From contig NZ_MTSE01000002.1 of the NCBI RefSeq assembly GCF_002154225.1, positions 558,001-622,000 of the forward strand: 64,000 nt of DNA. The letters are read 5' to 3'. Position numbers and translations under genes: made by a program. Numbering within the stretch: position 1 is the first letter of the stretch; every line of letters starts with the position of its first letter. Source of the stretch: Hymenobacter crusticola (GTDB lineage Bacteria; Bacteroidota; Bacteroidia; Cytophagales; Hymenobacteraceae). The notes beneath the pieces were generated by a model. It saw nothing but the letters and a program-made list of their open reading frames with translations. It did no database searches and had not been told where the DNA came from. Below are positions 50,967 through 62,300 of the stretch, in pieces.

Positions 50967-53900
50967 TTAGAAAGTGAACCGCAGATAAGCGCCATAGCTG
51001 CTTGCGCTAGGTGAGCCCTGCAAATCGAGTCCTCGAATGTTACCAGCTCCCTGAGTATTAACCTCTGGGAAGAAGTTGGCATTGGGTGCGATGTAGAAAA
51101 GGTTACGCCCAGATAAAGTAAAACTGGCACCTCCAAACGGGGTGCGAGCTAACAATGCCTTTGGCAGTGAATAGCTCAACGATACTTCGCGTAGCGTGTA
51201 GTGAGTCGCATCGTATACGTTCAGGTCACTTTGCGTTCCTTGATTGCTCCAATAGCTTTGAGCGTCGATCTGGATGTTGTTAGGACGATAAGTGCCATCA
51301 CCATTGGCGATTACACCCGGAATTATATGTGGTAGCTCACGGTCTCTGCCTGTTTCTTTAAGCATACCATTTGCTTTGTAAGTAGCCTGCGTGAAGGAAG
51401 CTATATCACCGCCATAGATAGCGTCAATCAAGAAAGAGAAAGCAATTCCTTTATACGTAAAGGTGTTTGTTACACCACCTTGCCAATCGGGGTTTGGATC
51501 AGCAATGATTTGGCTGGTTAATTCATTAGCCCAAAGACCAGTCAGCGGATTAATGATGTATTGGCCGGCATATTGTCCCTCCGTAACAGTAGGCTTTTTA
51601 TTTCCTACGATTACACCATAGGGGTAACCCTTTGCATAAGATGGGATAGTACCCGTGAAAGCGTTACCAGTGATTGAAGAACGTTCAACTCCCTCGGCAA
51701 TTTCAACGACTTTGTTACGTAAGCGGGTAAAGTTTGCATTGATATCCCAAGAGAAGCTACCAGCCTTAACTGGATTAGCAATTACTAGGACTTCCCAACC
51801 CTTATTGTCAATGCGGCCAGCATTCGTCCGACGGCTCAAGTATCCTGTCGAGCCGGGAGTCGTTACTGCCAAGATCTGGCTAGAGCTTACCGATTTGAAA
51901 TAAGTTACGTCGAAAGTTAACTTGTTACCAAAGAAACCTAGGTTAGTTCCTATTTCCGCAGACTTCGTAAACTCAGGCTTTAGTGCTGTGCCACCCCCAA
52001 TAGTAGTGTTAGGAGTAAAACCTACAACGCCATTGAAGGGGAAGCTAACACTAGCTACGTTGTTTCCTTGACTCCCTGATACGTAATACGTCTCCAATTG
52101 GTAAGGATCTGCATCGCGACCTACACGAGCTACGTTACCACGGATCTTACCGTAGGAAAAAATATCTGAGTCAATACCGAAAGCATCAGTAAACACAAAG
52201 CTAGCATTGACAGAGGGGTAGAGGAACGTATTGTTCTTTACTGGTAGCGTTGACGATTGATCTACGCGTGCAGTACCTTCCAAAAACAAGTAGTCCTTAT
52301 AGGCTAACGACAAGTCAGCGTAGTAGCCTAACAAGCGGCGCAGTGAAGATGTCTCACCACTGCCGTTGTAGTTACCAGCAATGCTAGCATTATACAAGCC
52401 AGTAAAAGCTAATTGGTTAGCTTGTACATATTGGTTGTTACGGCGGCGTTGGTTTACCTGCTGTCCAAGTAACAGATTGGCGTTCAGACCTTCAACAAAG
52501 ATATTATCCTTTTTAGCGTTTAAGAGGAGGTCCCCTGTGAACTCAGCATATTGGTAGTTGTCTTCGTATACTTGACCGAGAGGCACACGTGTTGAGCCGA
52601 TAGCAAAAGATTGCTTACGACGATCATCGTAAGAGTCAAGACCAGCTCGGTATTGAACATTCAACCAAGGAAAGAAATCATACCCTACGCTAGCTATGCT
52701 AATAAACCGAGTGACGTTGCCGCTCGTAGGAGCATTGCGCAAAATCCAGTTTGGGTTGTCGCGGTTAACAAAGAAAATATCTCCACCAGTCGCGTTTGTA
52801 TAGGGTAAACCTTCCAAATCTAAGCTGCGAGGTACTGCACCTAACTGACCAAAAGCACTACCACCATTACCTTGTAACGGTCCAGTTTGGTTGTTCTGGA
52901 TGAAGTTTACCGAACCGTTGATCTTGATTTTGTTCTGTAGCGTAGTGCCGCCACTCAATTGAACACTAGTACGCTTAAGCACAGACTCATCAGTAATACC
53001 TTTTTGGTCTGTGTTATTGACATTAAGCGAGAAATTTGACGTGCCATTATTGCCAGCTAGATTGACGCCATTCGTAAGGATACGCCCTGTGCGGAAAAAA
53101 TCCTTAATGTTATTGGGATACGCCCGATAAGGCAGAAGGCTGTTGTCAGCCAACAACAAGCCATTAGGGCGAGTAGGATTAGTCCCAAAGCGAGGTCCCC
53201 AAGAGGTAACCTGGCCAGTATAGATATCACCTTTGCCGTCAGTCGTCGTATTGACACCGCTAGTGCCTTGGCCGTAGTCATTCTGAAAGTCTGGTAAACC
53301 GAGTACACGCTGAAAGTTGATACCAGAAGTCACGGTAACTTCCACTTTCTTCGTTGCGCTAGCACCAGTTTTGGTCGTAATGACAATAGCACCGTTCGAA
53401 GCACGAGAGCCATACAAAGCGGCAGCTGCTGGTCCTTTCAGAATATTGATGCTAGCTATAGTTTCCGGATCAATGTCGAGCGCTCTGTTAGATTGTTGCG
53501 CTCCACCTAAAGTACCGTTGGGGCCACCATTTGTACGGTTAAGGTCGTTGCTAATTGGAATACCATCGACTACAAACAGAGGCTGGTTGTTCCCACCCAA
53601 AGATGTTATACCTCGAATGTTGATGTTAGTTGATGCCCCTGCAAGACCACTGGCACCTGTGATATTTACGCCTGCTACTTTACCTTGTAAAGCATTCAAC
53701 ACGTTAGGCTCTGATTTTTGAGCAACCTCACCGCCTTTAATCTCTTGTGTAGCATAGCCTAGGGTGCGGGTATCTTTCTCAATACCTAAAGCCGTTACAA
53801 CTACTTCGTTAAGCTGTTTGCTGTCACTGCCGAGAGAAACGTTGACTTGGTTTTCAGTACCAATAGCACGCTCTATGGTGACGAAACCAATTGAGCTAAA

Positions 53901-54119
53901 CACCAAAGTGCCTCCTTGTGCTGGCACAGTCAGCGTGTAAGTTCCATCTGAGTTTGTTGAAATGCCATTAGTAGTACCTTTCAGTAGTACTGTTACTCCT
54001 GGTAGGCCTTCGTTTGATTGTCGGTCTGTTACTCTGCCGGAGACGGTCCGGTTTTGAGCTGCCACTTGCTGAAGCAAAGTGACCATGAGCAAAAAGCTCA
54101 TGAGTAAGAGTCTTTTCAT
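50967..54119 (-). CDS. SusC/RagA TonB-dependent transporter
   Basis: The product has 1050 residues with signal peptide MKRLLLMSFLLMVTLLQQVA. There is no STN domain, so it should not signal to an anti-sigma factor. The carboxypeptidase-regulatory-like domain (about 24-105, GLPGVTVLLKGTTNGISTNS) is followed by a plug with QPLFVVDGIPISND and AALYGSRASNGAIVITTK, then the barrel ending in Phe. The ATG at 54119 was chosen because it opens the signal peptide. It is paired with SusD 20 bases downstream. Confidence 0.95.
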   Translation of the reverse strand: MKRLLLMSFLLMVTLLQQVAAQNRTVSGRVTDRQSNEGLPGVTVLLKGTTNGISTNSDGTYTLTVPAQGGTLVFSSIGFVTIERAIGTENQVNVSLGSDSKQLNEVVVTALGIEKDTRTLGYATQEIKGGEVAQKSEPNVLNALQGKVAGVNITGASGLAGASTNINIRGITSLGGNNQPLFVVDGIPISNDLNRTNGGPNGTLGGAQQSNRALDIDPETIASINILKGPAAAALYGSRASNGAIVITTKTGASATKKVEVTVTSGINFQRVLGLPDFQNDYGQGTSGVNTTTDGKGDIYTGQVTSWGPRFGTNPTRPNGLLLADNSLLPYRAYPNNIKDFFRTGRILTNGVNLAGNNGTSNFSLNVNNTDQKGITDESVLKRTSVQLSGGTTLQNKIKINGSVNFIQNNQTGPLQGNGGSAFGQLGAVPRSLDLEGLPYTNATGGDIFFVNRDNPNWILRNAPTSGNVTRFISIASVGYDFFPWLNVQYRAGLDSYDDRRKQSFAIGSTRVPLGQVYEDNYQYAEFTGDLLLNAKKDNIFVEGLNANLLLGQQVNQRRRNNQYVQANQLAFTGLYNASIAGNYNGSGETSSLRRLLGYYADLSLAYKDYLFLEGTARVDQSSTLPVKNNTFLYPSVNASFVFTDAFGIDSDIFSYGKIRGNVARVGRDADPYQLETYYVSGSQGNNVASVSFPFNGVVGFTPNTTIGGGTALKPEFTKSAEIGTNLGFFGNKLTFDVTYFKSVSSSQILAVTTPGSTGYLSRRTNAGRIDNKGWEVLVIANPVKAGSFSWDINANFTRLRNKVVEIAEGVERSSITGNAFTGTIPSYAKGYPYGVIVGNKKPTVTEGQYAGQYIINPLTGLWANELTSQIIADPNPDWQGGVTNTFTYKGIAFSFLIDAIYGGDIASFTQATYKANGMLKETGRDRELPHIIPGVIANGDGTYRPNNIQIDAQSYWSNQGTQSDLNVYDATHYTLREVSLSYSLPKALLARTPFGGASFTLSGRNLFYIAPNANFFPEVNTQGAGNIRGLDLQGSPSASSYGAYLRFTF

Positions 54120-54297
54120 GCAAAAGAGGTTTGTGATAAAATGAAAACAGGCATCTAAAATAGATAATGACGTGTTATGATTAGCTATACCCCTCAAAAA
54201 AAGTACCCCTTTACAGAAAAAACGTGTTGTAGCCGGAGATTATCTGGCTGATTAAGGAGTAAGTGCGATTTTGTGGTGATTGATGTTGTATGTAAAA

Positions 54298-54333
54298 ACA
54301 AAAGCCCTGTAGATTTCTACAGGGCTTTTGTTT
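54298..54333. terminator. Terminator between two SusCD units
   Basis: A 14-15-base stem (ACAAAAGCCCTGTAG with CTACAGGGCTTTTGT) has A and T runs on both arms and lies 20 bases beyond the stop of the minus-strand susD. It marks the end of the upstream SusCD transcript and the boundary to the next unit. Confidence 0.88.
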
Positions 54334-54352
54334 CATTTATGCAGGTTACGGT

Positions 54353-55810
54353 TTACTGCTTATCCCACCAGAGTTTAGTAGTGAGCAGATCAGGCCCTTG
54401 TCGGGTTACAGCTTCGGTACGATTAGCAGTATTCAATGTTTGTTCGTTGGCTGGGTAACGGAAGCGCACAGGGATTTTGCCGCTTGCTGCCCCAACCGGA
54501 CTAACAGCCACTTTCAGTTGAGGATAGTCAAGACGACGCCATTCCGACCATGCTTCAACGCCCTGACCATAAAGGGCAATCCATTTTTGGTCGCCAATGC
54601 TTTGCTTATAGTTTGCAGGATTGTAAGCGACCCTAGGTTGAGCTAGGTAGGTGGTGACGTCAGCTCCACTAAACCCGTATTGGCCCATAGAAGCTCGAAT
54701 AGCATTTTGATATTCAGTTGCAGCATTACCACTCACGAAACCACGAGCTATGGCTTCTGCTTTGAAGAATAGAACCTCCGCGTAAGTCATAAGCACGCCC
54801 GGCGCTTCAGCAGCTGCGAAATAGCTGCCAACTTTAGACGAGCTGCAGAATTGACCAAATGCTGAAGCTGCCGCGTTCGTCAATCCGTTCGGAATACCTC
54901 GGTAGAAAGCGGCAGAATCACCACACTCTGGGTGATTAGCATATATAGATAAACGTGGATCGTTGAGGCGAGCGAGCCTTGAAGTAAGCGTCCGGCTTAC
55001 TCGATAGTCGTCTCGTGTCAAACGATTATTATAGATAGGATTAGTATTAGGCGTGTTGCTCAAAAAAGTGAACTCAGCATTATCAGCATTGCTGGCGAAC
55101 ACCGGGGTAGTACCGTTGAGTAAGGCAGCTACCTCAGTTCTAGCAACGTCAGGTTTGACGTCAACTAGCCGCATCGCCAATCGAAGTCGCAATGAATTTG
55201 AAAAGCGCTGCCAGTTGGCCATGTTGCCATCGTACAGAACGTCTCCGTTCACCGCTGCCCCATTCACGACTATCAAGCCAGCAGCAGTTTTCAAATCTGC
55301 TATAACCCCTGTATATACTTGCTCCTGCGTATCATACTTGGGAGTTAAGATATTGTCAGATAAGCGTAGCGCTTCTGAGTATGGAATATCTCCGTATATA
55401 TCGGTCAGCACCGAGAAGAAATAGCTGCGCATAATCAAACCTACAGCTTGCAGATTTGGATTGTTGGTAGCCTGACCCTGACGAATTAATTCGTTGAAAT
55501 CCTGCAAACCTCCTGCGTAGAATCCATCCCAGATACTTTGATAGGAAGTAGCACGGAAAGCATAACGGTCCTCATCAGTGTACTGTACCTTTGCCCAATG
55601 TTGGATGATAAGTAAACCCCCATCCATGCTAGCCGGAGTATCGAATAAACGATAGATGTTTGCTCGCTCTGCATTGGTTAGAATATAAGCGGGGTCGCCA
55701 GTAGTTGGGTTATTAGGGTTAACGTTTAGCGACTCTAGCCCTTTGTCACAAGCCCCAAGCCCTAGTGCTAAAGGTAAGGCTAGGGCAAGTTTTCGGTAGT
55801 TGAAAAACAT
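54353..55810 (-). CDS. SusD-like lipoprotein (SusD-like_2 type)
   Basis: The product has 485 residues. The lipobox ends LGLGAC (Cys about 21), then DKGLESLNVNPNNPTTGDPA. Other blocks are FSVLTDIYGDIPYSEALRLS and, near the C terminus, IGDQKWIALYGQGVEAWSEW. It is similar in layout to the SusD at 49438 (SusD-like_2) and differs from the classical SusD at 6851. The partner SusC is 54 bases upstream. The ATG at 55810 sets the lipoprotein signal. Confidence 0.94.
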   Translation of the reverse strand: MFFNYRKLALALPLALGLGACDKGLESLNVNPNNPTTGDPAYILTNAERANIYRLFDTPASMDGGLLIIQHWAKVQYTDEDRYAFRATSYQSIWDGFYAGGLQDFNELIRQGQATNNPNLQAVGLIMRSYFFSVLTDIYGDIPYSEALRLSDNILTPKYDTQEQVYTGVIADLKTAAGLIVVNGAAVNGDVLYDGNMANWQRFSNSLRLRLAMRLVDVKPDVARTEVAALLNGTTPVFASNADNAEFTFLSNTPNTNPIYNNRLTRDDYRVSRTLTSRLARLNDPRLSIYANHPECGDSAAFYRGIPNGLTNAAASAFGQFCSSSKVGSYFAAAEAPGVLMTYAEVLFFKAEAIARGFVSGNAATEYQNAIRASMGQYGFSGADVTTYLAQPRVAYNPANYKQSIGDQKWIALYGQGVEAWSEWRRLDYPQLKVAVSPVGAASGKIPVRFRYPANEQTLNTANRTEAVTRQGPDLLTTKLWWDKQ

Positions 55811-55864
55811 GTTTGTTAAATTCAGAAGGTTGAAAAGCACTGCAGAAAACTGGCAGGCTGAGCA

Positions 55865-58800
55865 CTACAACGTCAGGTTAATATTGAAGCCATAACTCCG
55901 AACTGACGGGATCTGCGTCGATTCTAAGCCTTGTGTGTTACCGCTATTAAAAGACGTTTCAGGATCAATACCTGGCGCATGTGAACTAATCAGCCACAGA
56001 TTACGACCAACGAAAGATAAGCCAATGCCTTTGAAGAAAGTTCGCTCCACAAGTGACTTAGAAAGCTGGTAGCCGAAGCGTACTTCGCGCAACTTCACGA
56101 ACGAAGCATCATAGACGGTACTTTCGCGGGCATTGTAATAGTAACCGTGGTAGTAGTTTTCGGCCGTGGCGCGCACATCATTTGGGCGGTACGTACCATC
56201 AGCATTTTGCTGCACTCCCGCTCCGATAATACCATCTTCGCGTCCAGCTAATGTGGCCTTAAGCGCACCGGAATAACCACCCCACATATTGGTTTCGCTT
56301 TGTAGGTTGCCGCCCTGACGAGTGTCAATTGTGAAGCTAAAGTTTAAGCCCTTGTAGGAGAATTGGTTTGTAAGACCCCCGAGCCAGTTAGGTGGATAAT
56401 AACCCAAAATACGACGAGTAGGATCAACGAGCGGGGTACCATCACTACCATAAACGATCTGGCCTTTGTACTCACCGTCCTGTACACGAAGGAAAGCATC
56501 GCCGAAAATAGCTCCATACTTTTCGCCCCGACGAGCTTCGATGTTAACACCGAAGCCTGACTGTCCAATTACGTAGTTTTGAATCTGTCCAGCATCGTCG
56601 AATTTAACAACACGGTTACGGTTAGCAGCAAAGTTAGCCGTAAGATTCCACTGGAAAGCGGCAGTAGCAGGAAGTGGAGAAACCGTTAACACAGCTTCAA
56701 TACCACGGTTAGAAATCTGACCAGCATTGAGCAGATTTGCTGTGTAACCTGTAGTAGCCGACGTGAGTACGTTCAGAATCTGATCGTAGGTGTTGGTCTT
56801 GTAACCGGTGAGGTCTAAACCGATCCGGTTCTGCAGGAAGCGAACTTCTACCCCTACTTCTGCTGAGCGCGTACGCTCAGGCTTCAGATTCGGATTATAG
56901 TTTTGGTTATAGACAGTTTGTGTAGGCAAGCTACCGAATGGTTGACCACCAGTATATATATTCAACAAGCTATACGGATCAGTGTCGTTACCAGCTTCGG
57001 CGTATCCACCGCGGATTTTGGCAAACGATAGAAAAGATTCCTGAATACCGAAAGCATCCGTTAGTACGACCGAGGCATCTACAGAAGGGTAGAAAAACGA
57101 ACGGTTATTAGCTGGAAGTGTGGAAGACCAGTCATTGCGAGCGGAAGCACCTAAGAAGGCAAAGTTCTTATAGCCAATACGCGCAGAACCGTATACGCTG
57201 TTTATGCGCCGGTTTGAGACAGGATTAAGTACTGGGCTGTTGTTCTGATTACCGTTTGCGTCAAAGTTGTTGTTCACTACTAACGGAGTCGATGAATTAC
57301 CCAAGGAGTATAGACCGGGTACGGCCAACTCGGGTGCCGCAATCTGGCTGCGATTTAAGCGATTATCACGACGGTTAGCTCCTAACAAAACATCAAGGTT
57401 GAAATCCTCTGATAAGTTCTTGTTCGCATTAGCCAAAAATTCTGTGTTACGTTCTAGCACACGGATCTTTTCTTCCGTGTAATCGTCATATACATCATTG
57501 CTGATGGTTTGGCTAGGTACTCTGCGCTGATTGAACTGATTATAAATGTCGTTTGTAGTGCGGGCAGTTAGTGTAAGCCAGTCCGTTAGGGCATATGTCA
57601 ACGTCAGATTACCAATAACACGGTCCCTTAAGTCGTCGTTGGTAGCCTGATAGAGAACGTAGTAAGGATTATTATGGTAATTGGAGTTCCAGCTAGCGTT
57701 GCTATTGGTGCTCTTGTATAAGCTCTTCAGGTCCTGTACGCGTACTTGACGACCGAACCAAGTATAAAGCTGCTGCATTACATTCAACTCATCATAGCCC
57801 TGACCAGGCCGACGGCCACGCGTTTCGGAATAGTTGACGTTGGTGCTGAATTTGAGCTTACTTGTAATGTCTACGCCTCCATTTACATTGACGGTATTCC
57901 GTCGCAGGAAAGTATTAGGCAAGATACCACGCTGATCTAAGTTAGTATACGATACCCGAACACCTGCTTTCTCATTACCCCCTGAGAGAGCAACGTTGTT
58001 GGTAAGTGTATGGCCCGTTTGAAAAAAGTCACGTATATTCTGTTTGCCTGGGCTTACCCAAGGCGTGGCTTGGCGAATGCCGTTCACTACTGGCGAATTG
58101 TACTGTGGCAATAAACGACCATCTAATCGCGGACCCCAGCTTTCATCTGTTCCGTCATTAATTCCACCACCTGCGCCGTCAACGTAGGAAAACTCTCCAC
58201 TACTACCTTGGCCGTATTGATCCTGGATATTAGGTATCTTTAAAGGTGACTCAAAGCTAGTTGTGCTGTTGATACTAATGCCTAACCCACGTGATTTGCG
58301 ACCAGATTTTGTTGTGATAACAATTACACCGTTAGCACCGCGGCTACCATAAAGTGCGGTAGCATTGGCGCCTTTGAGTACTGTGAGGCTTTCAATATCA
58401 TCTGGGTTGATGTCAGACGCGGCGTTACCATAGTCGACACCTCCACCTGAGGAGCTATTGGAGAAGCTTGAGTTATCGATTGGCTGTCCATCAATAACAA
58501 ACAATGGCTGATTGCTACCTGAGATGGATTTAGAGCCCCGAATCACAATTCTGGAAGAGCTACCAGCTGCACCAGTGCTGTTGGAAATTTGCACACCAGC
58601 TATCCGGCCAGCCAAGGAATTAACCACGTTGGTTTCACGCGCTTGCGTTAATTGGTTGCCTTGAAGATCTTGTACAGCATAGCCTAAGCTGCGTTTTTCC
58701 TCTTCACGTCCTAAGGCAGTCACGACTACTTCACCAAGCTGCTTGGTGTCATTAGCAAGCGTAACATTTATAGTAGAACCAGTAATAGGTTGTTCAATTG

Positions 58801-59041
58801 ACAGGTAGCCAATAGAAGTGAAGGTTAGCGTCGTAGCCGAAGCTGGTGCGCTCAAGGAGTAGGTGCCTTCCGAGTTGGTGGAAGCACCTACAGTGGTGCC
58901 TTTCACGAGGACCGTTACGCCGGGCAGGCCTTGCCCAGTGCCACGGTCTGTAACCCGGCCGGAGATAGTCCGGTCTTGGGCTACTGCTTGCTGCAACAAG
59001 CTAGTAACGAATAATAAGAACAAAAATAAAGTTTGCTTCAT
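55865..59041 (-). CDS. SusC/RagA TonB-dependent transporter
   Basis: The product has 1058 residues with signal peptide MKQTLFLFLLFVTSLLQQAV and no STN domain. Its N-terminal module (GQGLPGVTVLVKGTTVGAST) is nearly identical to that of the divergent SusC at 59398. The plug has QPLFVIDGQPIDNSSF and ATALYGSRGANGVIVITTKS, and the barrel ends in Leu (FNINLTL), which is less usual than Phe. SusD follows after 54 bases. Ligand unknown. The start was set at the signal-peptide ATG. Confidence 0.95.
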   Translation of the reverse strand: MKQTLFLFLLFVTSLLQQAVAQDRTISGRVTDRGTGQGLPGVTVLVKGTTVGASTNSEGTYSLSAPASATTLTFTSIGYLSIEQPITGSTINVTLANDTKQLGEVVVTALGREEEKRSLGYAVQDLQGNQLTQARETNVVNSLAGRIAGVQISNSTGAAGSSSRIVIRGSKSISGSNQPLFVIDGQPIDNSSFSNSSSGGGVDYGNAASDINPDDIESLTVLKGANATALYGSRGANGVIVITTKSGRKSRGLGISINSTTSFESPLKIPNIQDQYGQGSSGEFSYVDGAGGGINDGTDESWGPRLDGRLLPQYNSPVVNGIRQATPWVSPGKQNIRDFFQTGHTLTNNVALSGGNEKAGVRVSYTNLDQRGILPNTFLRRNTVNVNGGVDITSKLKFSTNVNYSETRGRRPGQGYDELNVMQQLYTWFGRQVRVQDLKSLYKSTNSNASWNSNYHNNPYYVLYQATNDDLRDRVIGNLTLTYALTDWLTLTARTTNDIYNQFNQRRVPSQTISNDVYDDYTEEKIRVLERNTEFLANANKNLSEDFNLDVLLGANRRDNRLNRSQIAAPELAVPGLYSLGNSSTPLVVNNNFDANGNQNNSPVLNPVSNRRINSVYGSARIGYKNFAFLGASARNDWSSTLPANNRSFFYPSVDASVVLTDAFGIQESFLSFAKIRGGYAEAGNDTDPYSLLNIYTGGQPFGSLPTQTVYNQNYNPNLKPERTRSAEVGVEVRFLQNRIGLDLTGYKTNTYDQILNVLTSATTGYTANLLNAGQISNRGIEAVLTVSPLPATAAFQWNLTANFAANRNRVVKFDDAGQIQNYVIGQSGFGVNIEARRGEKYGAIFGDAFLRVQDGEYKGQIVYGSDGTPLVDPTRRILGYYPPNWLGGLTNQFSYKGLNFSFTIDTRQGGNLQSETNMWGGYSGALKATLAGREDGIIGAGVQQNADGTYRPNDVRATAENYYHGYYYNARESTVYDASFVKLREVRFGYQLSKSLVERTFFKGIGLSFVGRNLWLISSHAPGIDPETSFNSGNTQGLESTQIPSVRSYGFNINLTL

Positions 59042-59397
59042 TGGTGAAGAGTTTTGGTGAAAAGTGCTGAAGATGTGTAGATAAGAGGTTAAAAAGTGTA
59101 GAAAAAATGTCACAGAATACACCTAAATTATACAATGGATGCACAGCTTCATTCTTTTTACTCCTAAAAATTCATTAAAAACTTACTTTACTACTGAGAA
59201 CCTGTGAGTTATGAATTGTCTTTTTTTAAGACAATTAAATATTGTATAGTCATAATTAATCCCGTTTAGGGGATAATTTATAGTCAGGTAGTATCAGGAA
59301 TACAGGGTGATAGTGGGTTTGTGAAGTTTTGCTCTAACTTGAAAAATCTTCACAACCATTCCTCACTATTCTCTTTCTCAATCTTACTCAATACTGT
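59042..59397. other. AT-rich divergent region between two SusC genes
   Basis: This 356-base region should carry promoters for both SusCD units. A 9-base hairpin (AATTGTCTT, loop of five T, AAGACAATT) is at 59214-59236, and a second weak dyad around ATCCC/GGGAT is near 59258-59276. These might be operator sites. No clear TAnnTTTG element was seen on either strand, so a special sigma factor is possible. Confidence 0.5.
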
Positions 59398-62300
59398 ATG
59401 AAAAGAACTCTATTCTGGTTTGTTGTGCTGACTCTTACCTTGCTACGGCAAGCAGCAGCACAAGATAGAAGTATAGCTGGTCGAGTCACGGATCGGAGTA
59501 CTGGACAGGGCTTACCTGGGGTGACGGTCCTCGTAAAAGGTACCACCGTGGGAGCCTCCACCAACTCAGAAGGCACCTACTCCTTGAGCGCCCCCACCTC
59601 TGCTACCACCCTCACTTTTAGCTCCATTGGCTTTATCACTGTAGAACGTGCTATTGGCAATGCTACAGTAGTGGATGTTGCGTTAGCAGCGGATAATCGT
59701 CAGTTGGATGAAGTAGTCGTGACAGGCCTAGCTACTTCGATTAAACGGTCTAACCTAGCTAATGCTGTAACAACGATTTCTGCGAAGGAACTGGTAGGCA
59801 GTACGCGGCCGGTAACGGTGGATGCTGCCCTGAACGGTAAGGTAGTAGGTGCCAACATTGCCCAGACATCTGGGGCTCCTGGTGGGGGTGTCGCTATTCA
59901 GCTGCGCGGCATTTCGTCGCTTACGGGTGGTACGCAGCCGCTCTATATCATTGATGGGGTGTACGCTGTCAATGCTGAAGTAGGAAATGGTGCTGCTGCC
60001 ACGGCCTTCTCAAATGGGGCTTCCACTACTCCAGGGCGTAGCACGCAGGACAACCCGGTGAACCGTATATCCGACATAAACCCAAATGATATTGAGAGCA
60101 TTGAAGTTCTAAAAGGCTCTAGCGCGGCGGCTATCTATGGTACTAGAGCTAATGCCGGGGTAATTATCATCAAAACGAAGCGTGGCGTGGCGGGTCAAAC
60201 CCGGGTGAGCCTGAGTCAGGACCTAGGTTTTGCGAAAGCATGGCGCCTGCTTGGCAAAGAGGATTTCACGCCGGAGAAGATCGATTTGCTACGTCCTTAC
60301 CCGGCTAATGCTGACGCTGCACAAATAGCAACCGTGGATGCTGCTCGTAACACTCAGAAACAGCTACTAGCTGCGGCACAAGCAAACGGGCAGATCTATA
60401 ATTACGAGAAGGAGGTTTTTGGCAACACGGCCTTCCTGCGGAATACATCTGTGAGCGTTTCAGGGGGAACAGATAAAACCAAGTTTTACGTATCTGGTAC
60501 GACCACCAACGAAGAAGGTATTGTAGATCGGACGGGATTTTCTCGTAACTCAATTCGAGCCAACCTCGACCAGAAGATTGGTAAGCGAATCGATATTGGC
60601 GTAACGTCTAGCTATTTCAACACTGAGAACCGACGTGGATTCACGGGTAATGATAACCGCGGCGTAAGTTTAACGTACACGCTGCCCTACTTGCCTAGCT
60701 ACGCGCAGCTGCACCCTAATGCTGCCGGTATCTATCCCGATAACCCGTATGGTGGCGACAACCCCCTAGCTATTGTAGCGCGGTCGGTGAACGAAGAGAA
60801 AACCAATCGGGCGGTACAAGCCGGCAACGCGACCTTGCGCATCATTGACAAGGAAGGATCCTCGTTGCGCTTAGCTACACAAGGTGGGATTGACTTCTCC
60901 AGCAGCAACGCGCTGTTGGCTTTGCCAGCCGACTTACAATCACAGCGAAGCTTGGCTAACCCCGGCGCCGTGCGGGTGGTAAAAAACCAGTTCTTCAACT
61001 CCAACCTGCAAGCCTTCCTGGTCTATGATTGGCGGTTAGGTGAGAACGTCAACCTGACGTCGCAAATCGGTTCTGTTCGCCTCAGTCTTGATCGTAACTT
61101 AAGCTACAGCCAGGGGCAAAACCTAGGTCCGGGTACTCCGCTCACGCCTAACCGCAGTTCGCTGGTCACGCAGGAAGTGGAGCTGTCATCGGAACAGGAT
61201 GTAGGGCACGTAGCGCAGCAGGAAGTTAACTTCCGCGACCAGATTATTGCCACGGCAGGCATTCGCTTCGACAAGTCGAGCCGCAATGGCGACCCTAACA
61301 AGTACTACGCTTTCCCGAAGGCTTCTTTGGCCGTGAACGTAGCTAAGTTTGGTTTCTTCGAGCTGCCGTCCGTTAGCTTGGTGAAGCTACGGGCTGCTTA
61401 CGGGGAGACAGGAGCGCCAGCCTTCTTCAATGGTACGTTTTCGCCACTAATTAATACCAGCACCGGTGGACGGGTAGGTTTCTTGCCTTCTACGCTGGTC
61501 GGCAACTCAACTATTGGCCCCGAGCGCGCCACGGAATTTGAGACAGGTGTGGACCTAGCTTTCCTCGATACTCGTCTTACACTAGAAGCTACTTACTACA
61601 ACAAAGTGGTAAAAGACCTGGTGAATTCCTTCATACTGGCGCCTAGCACAGGTGTTTCCTCTATTCGCGCTTTTCCGGTAGGTGACCTACGCAACCGTGG
61701 AATAGAATTGTCACTTGGTGTCACACCAGTGCGTTCCGAGAACTTTCAGTGGGTTTCGACTACTCAGTACTGGTTCAACCGCTCGGAAGTAACCCGCATT
61801 GTAGTACCTGCCTTCAACACGGGCCTAGGTTTTGGCAACGGGTATGGTCGTAACGTATTTAAGCTGGGTGAGTCTCCTTCGCGCTGGTATGGTACGCCCG
61901 TTAGTGCTACCGATAACCCCAATAACCCAAGCTTCCTAACTCGGTACCAAGATGCGCAGCCCAAGTTCCAAATGACGTTTTTGAACAACTTCACAGTGTT
62001 CAAGAATATTGAAGTGTCGTTCTTGCTACACTGGCGCAAGGATTCGTACACCAGTAACCTGAGCCGCTCGCTACAGGATGAAGGTGGCACTACCAAAGAT
62101 TGGAGCGCCGATGGTGATGGCGACGGCGTCGTAAATGGCCAGCAGCGGCTGGGCTCGTCCGCCCGTGAGTACATTCAGAACAGCGGCTACGTGCGTTTGC
62201 GCGAAGCTAGTATTTACTACTCGGTGCCCGCGAGCATCCGAACTAGCTTGTTCAAAGACTATGTGCGCAACATTCGGATTGGCGTGTCGGGCAACAACTT

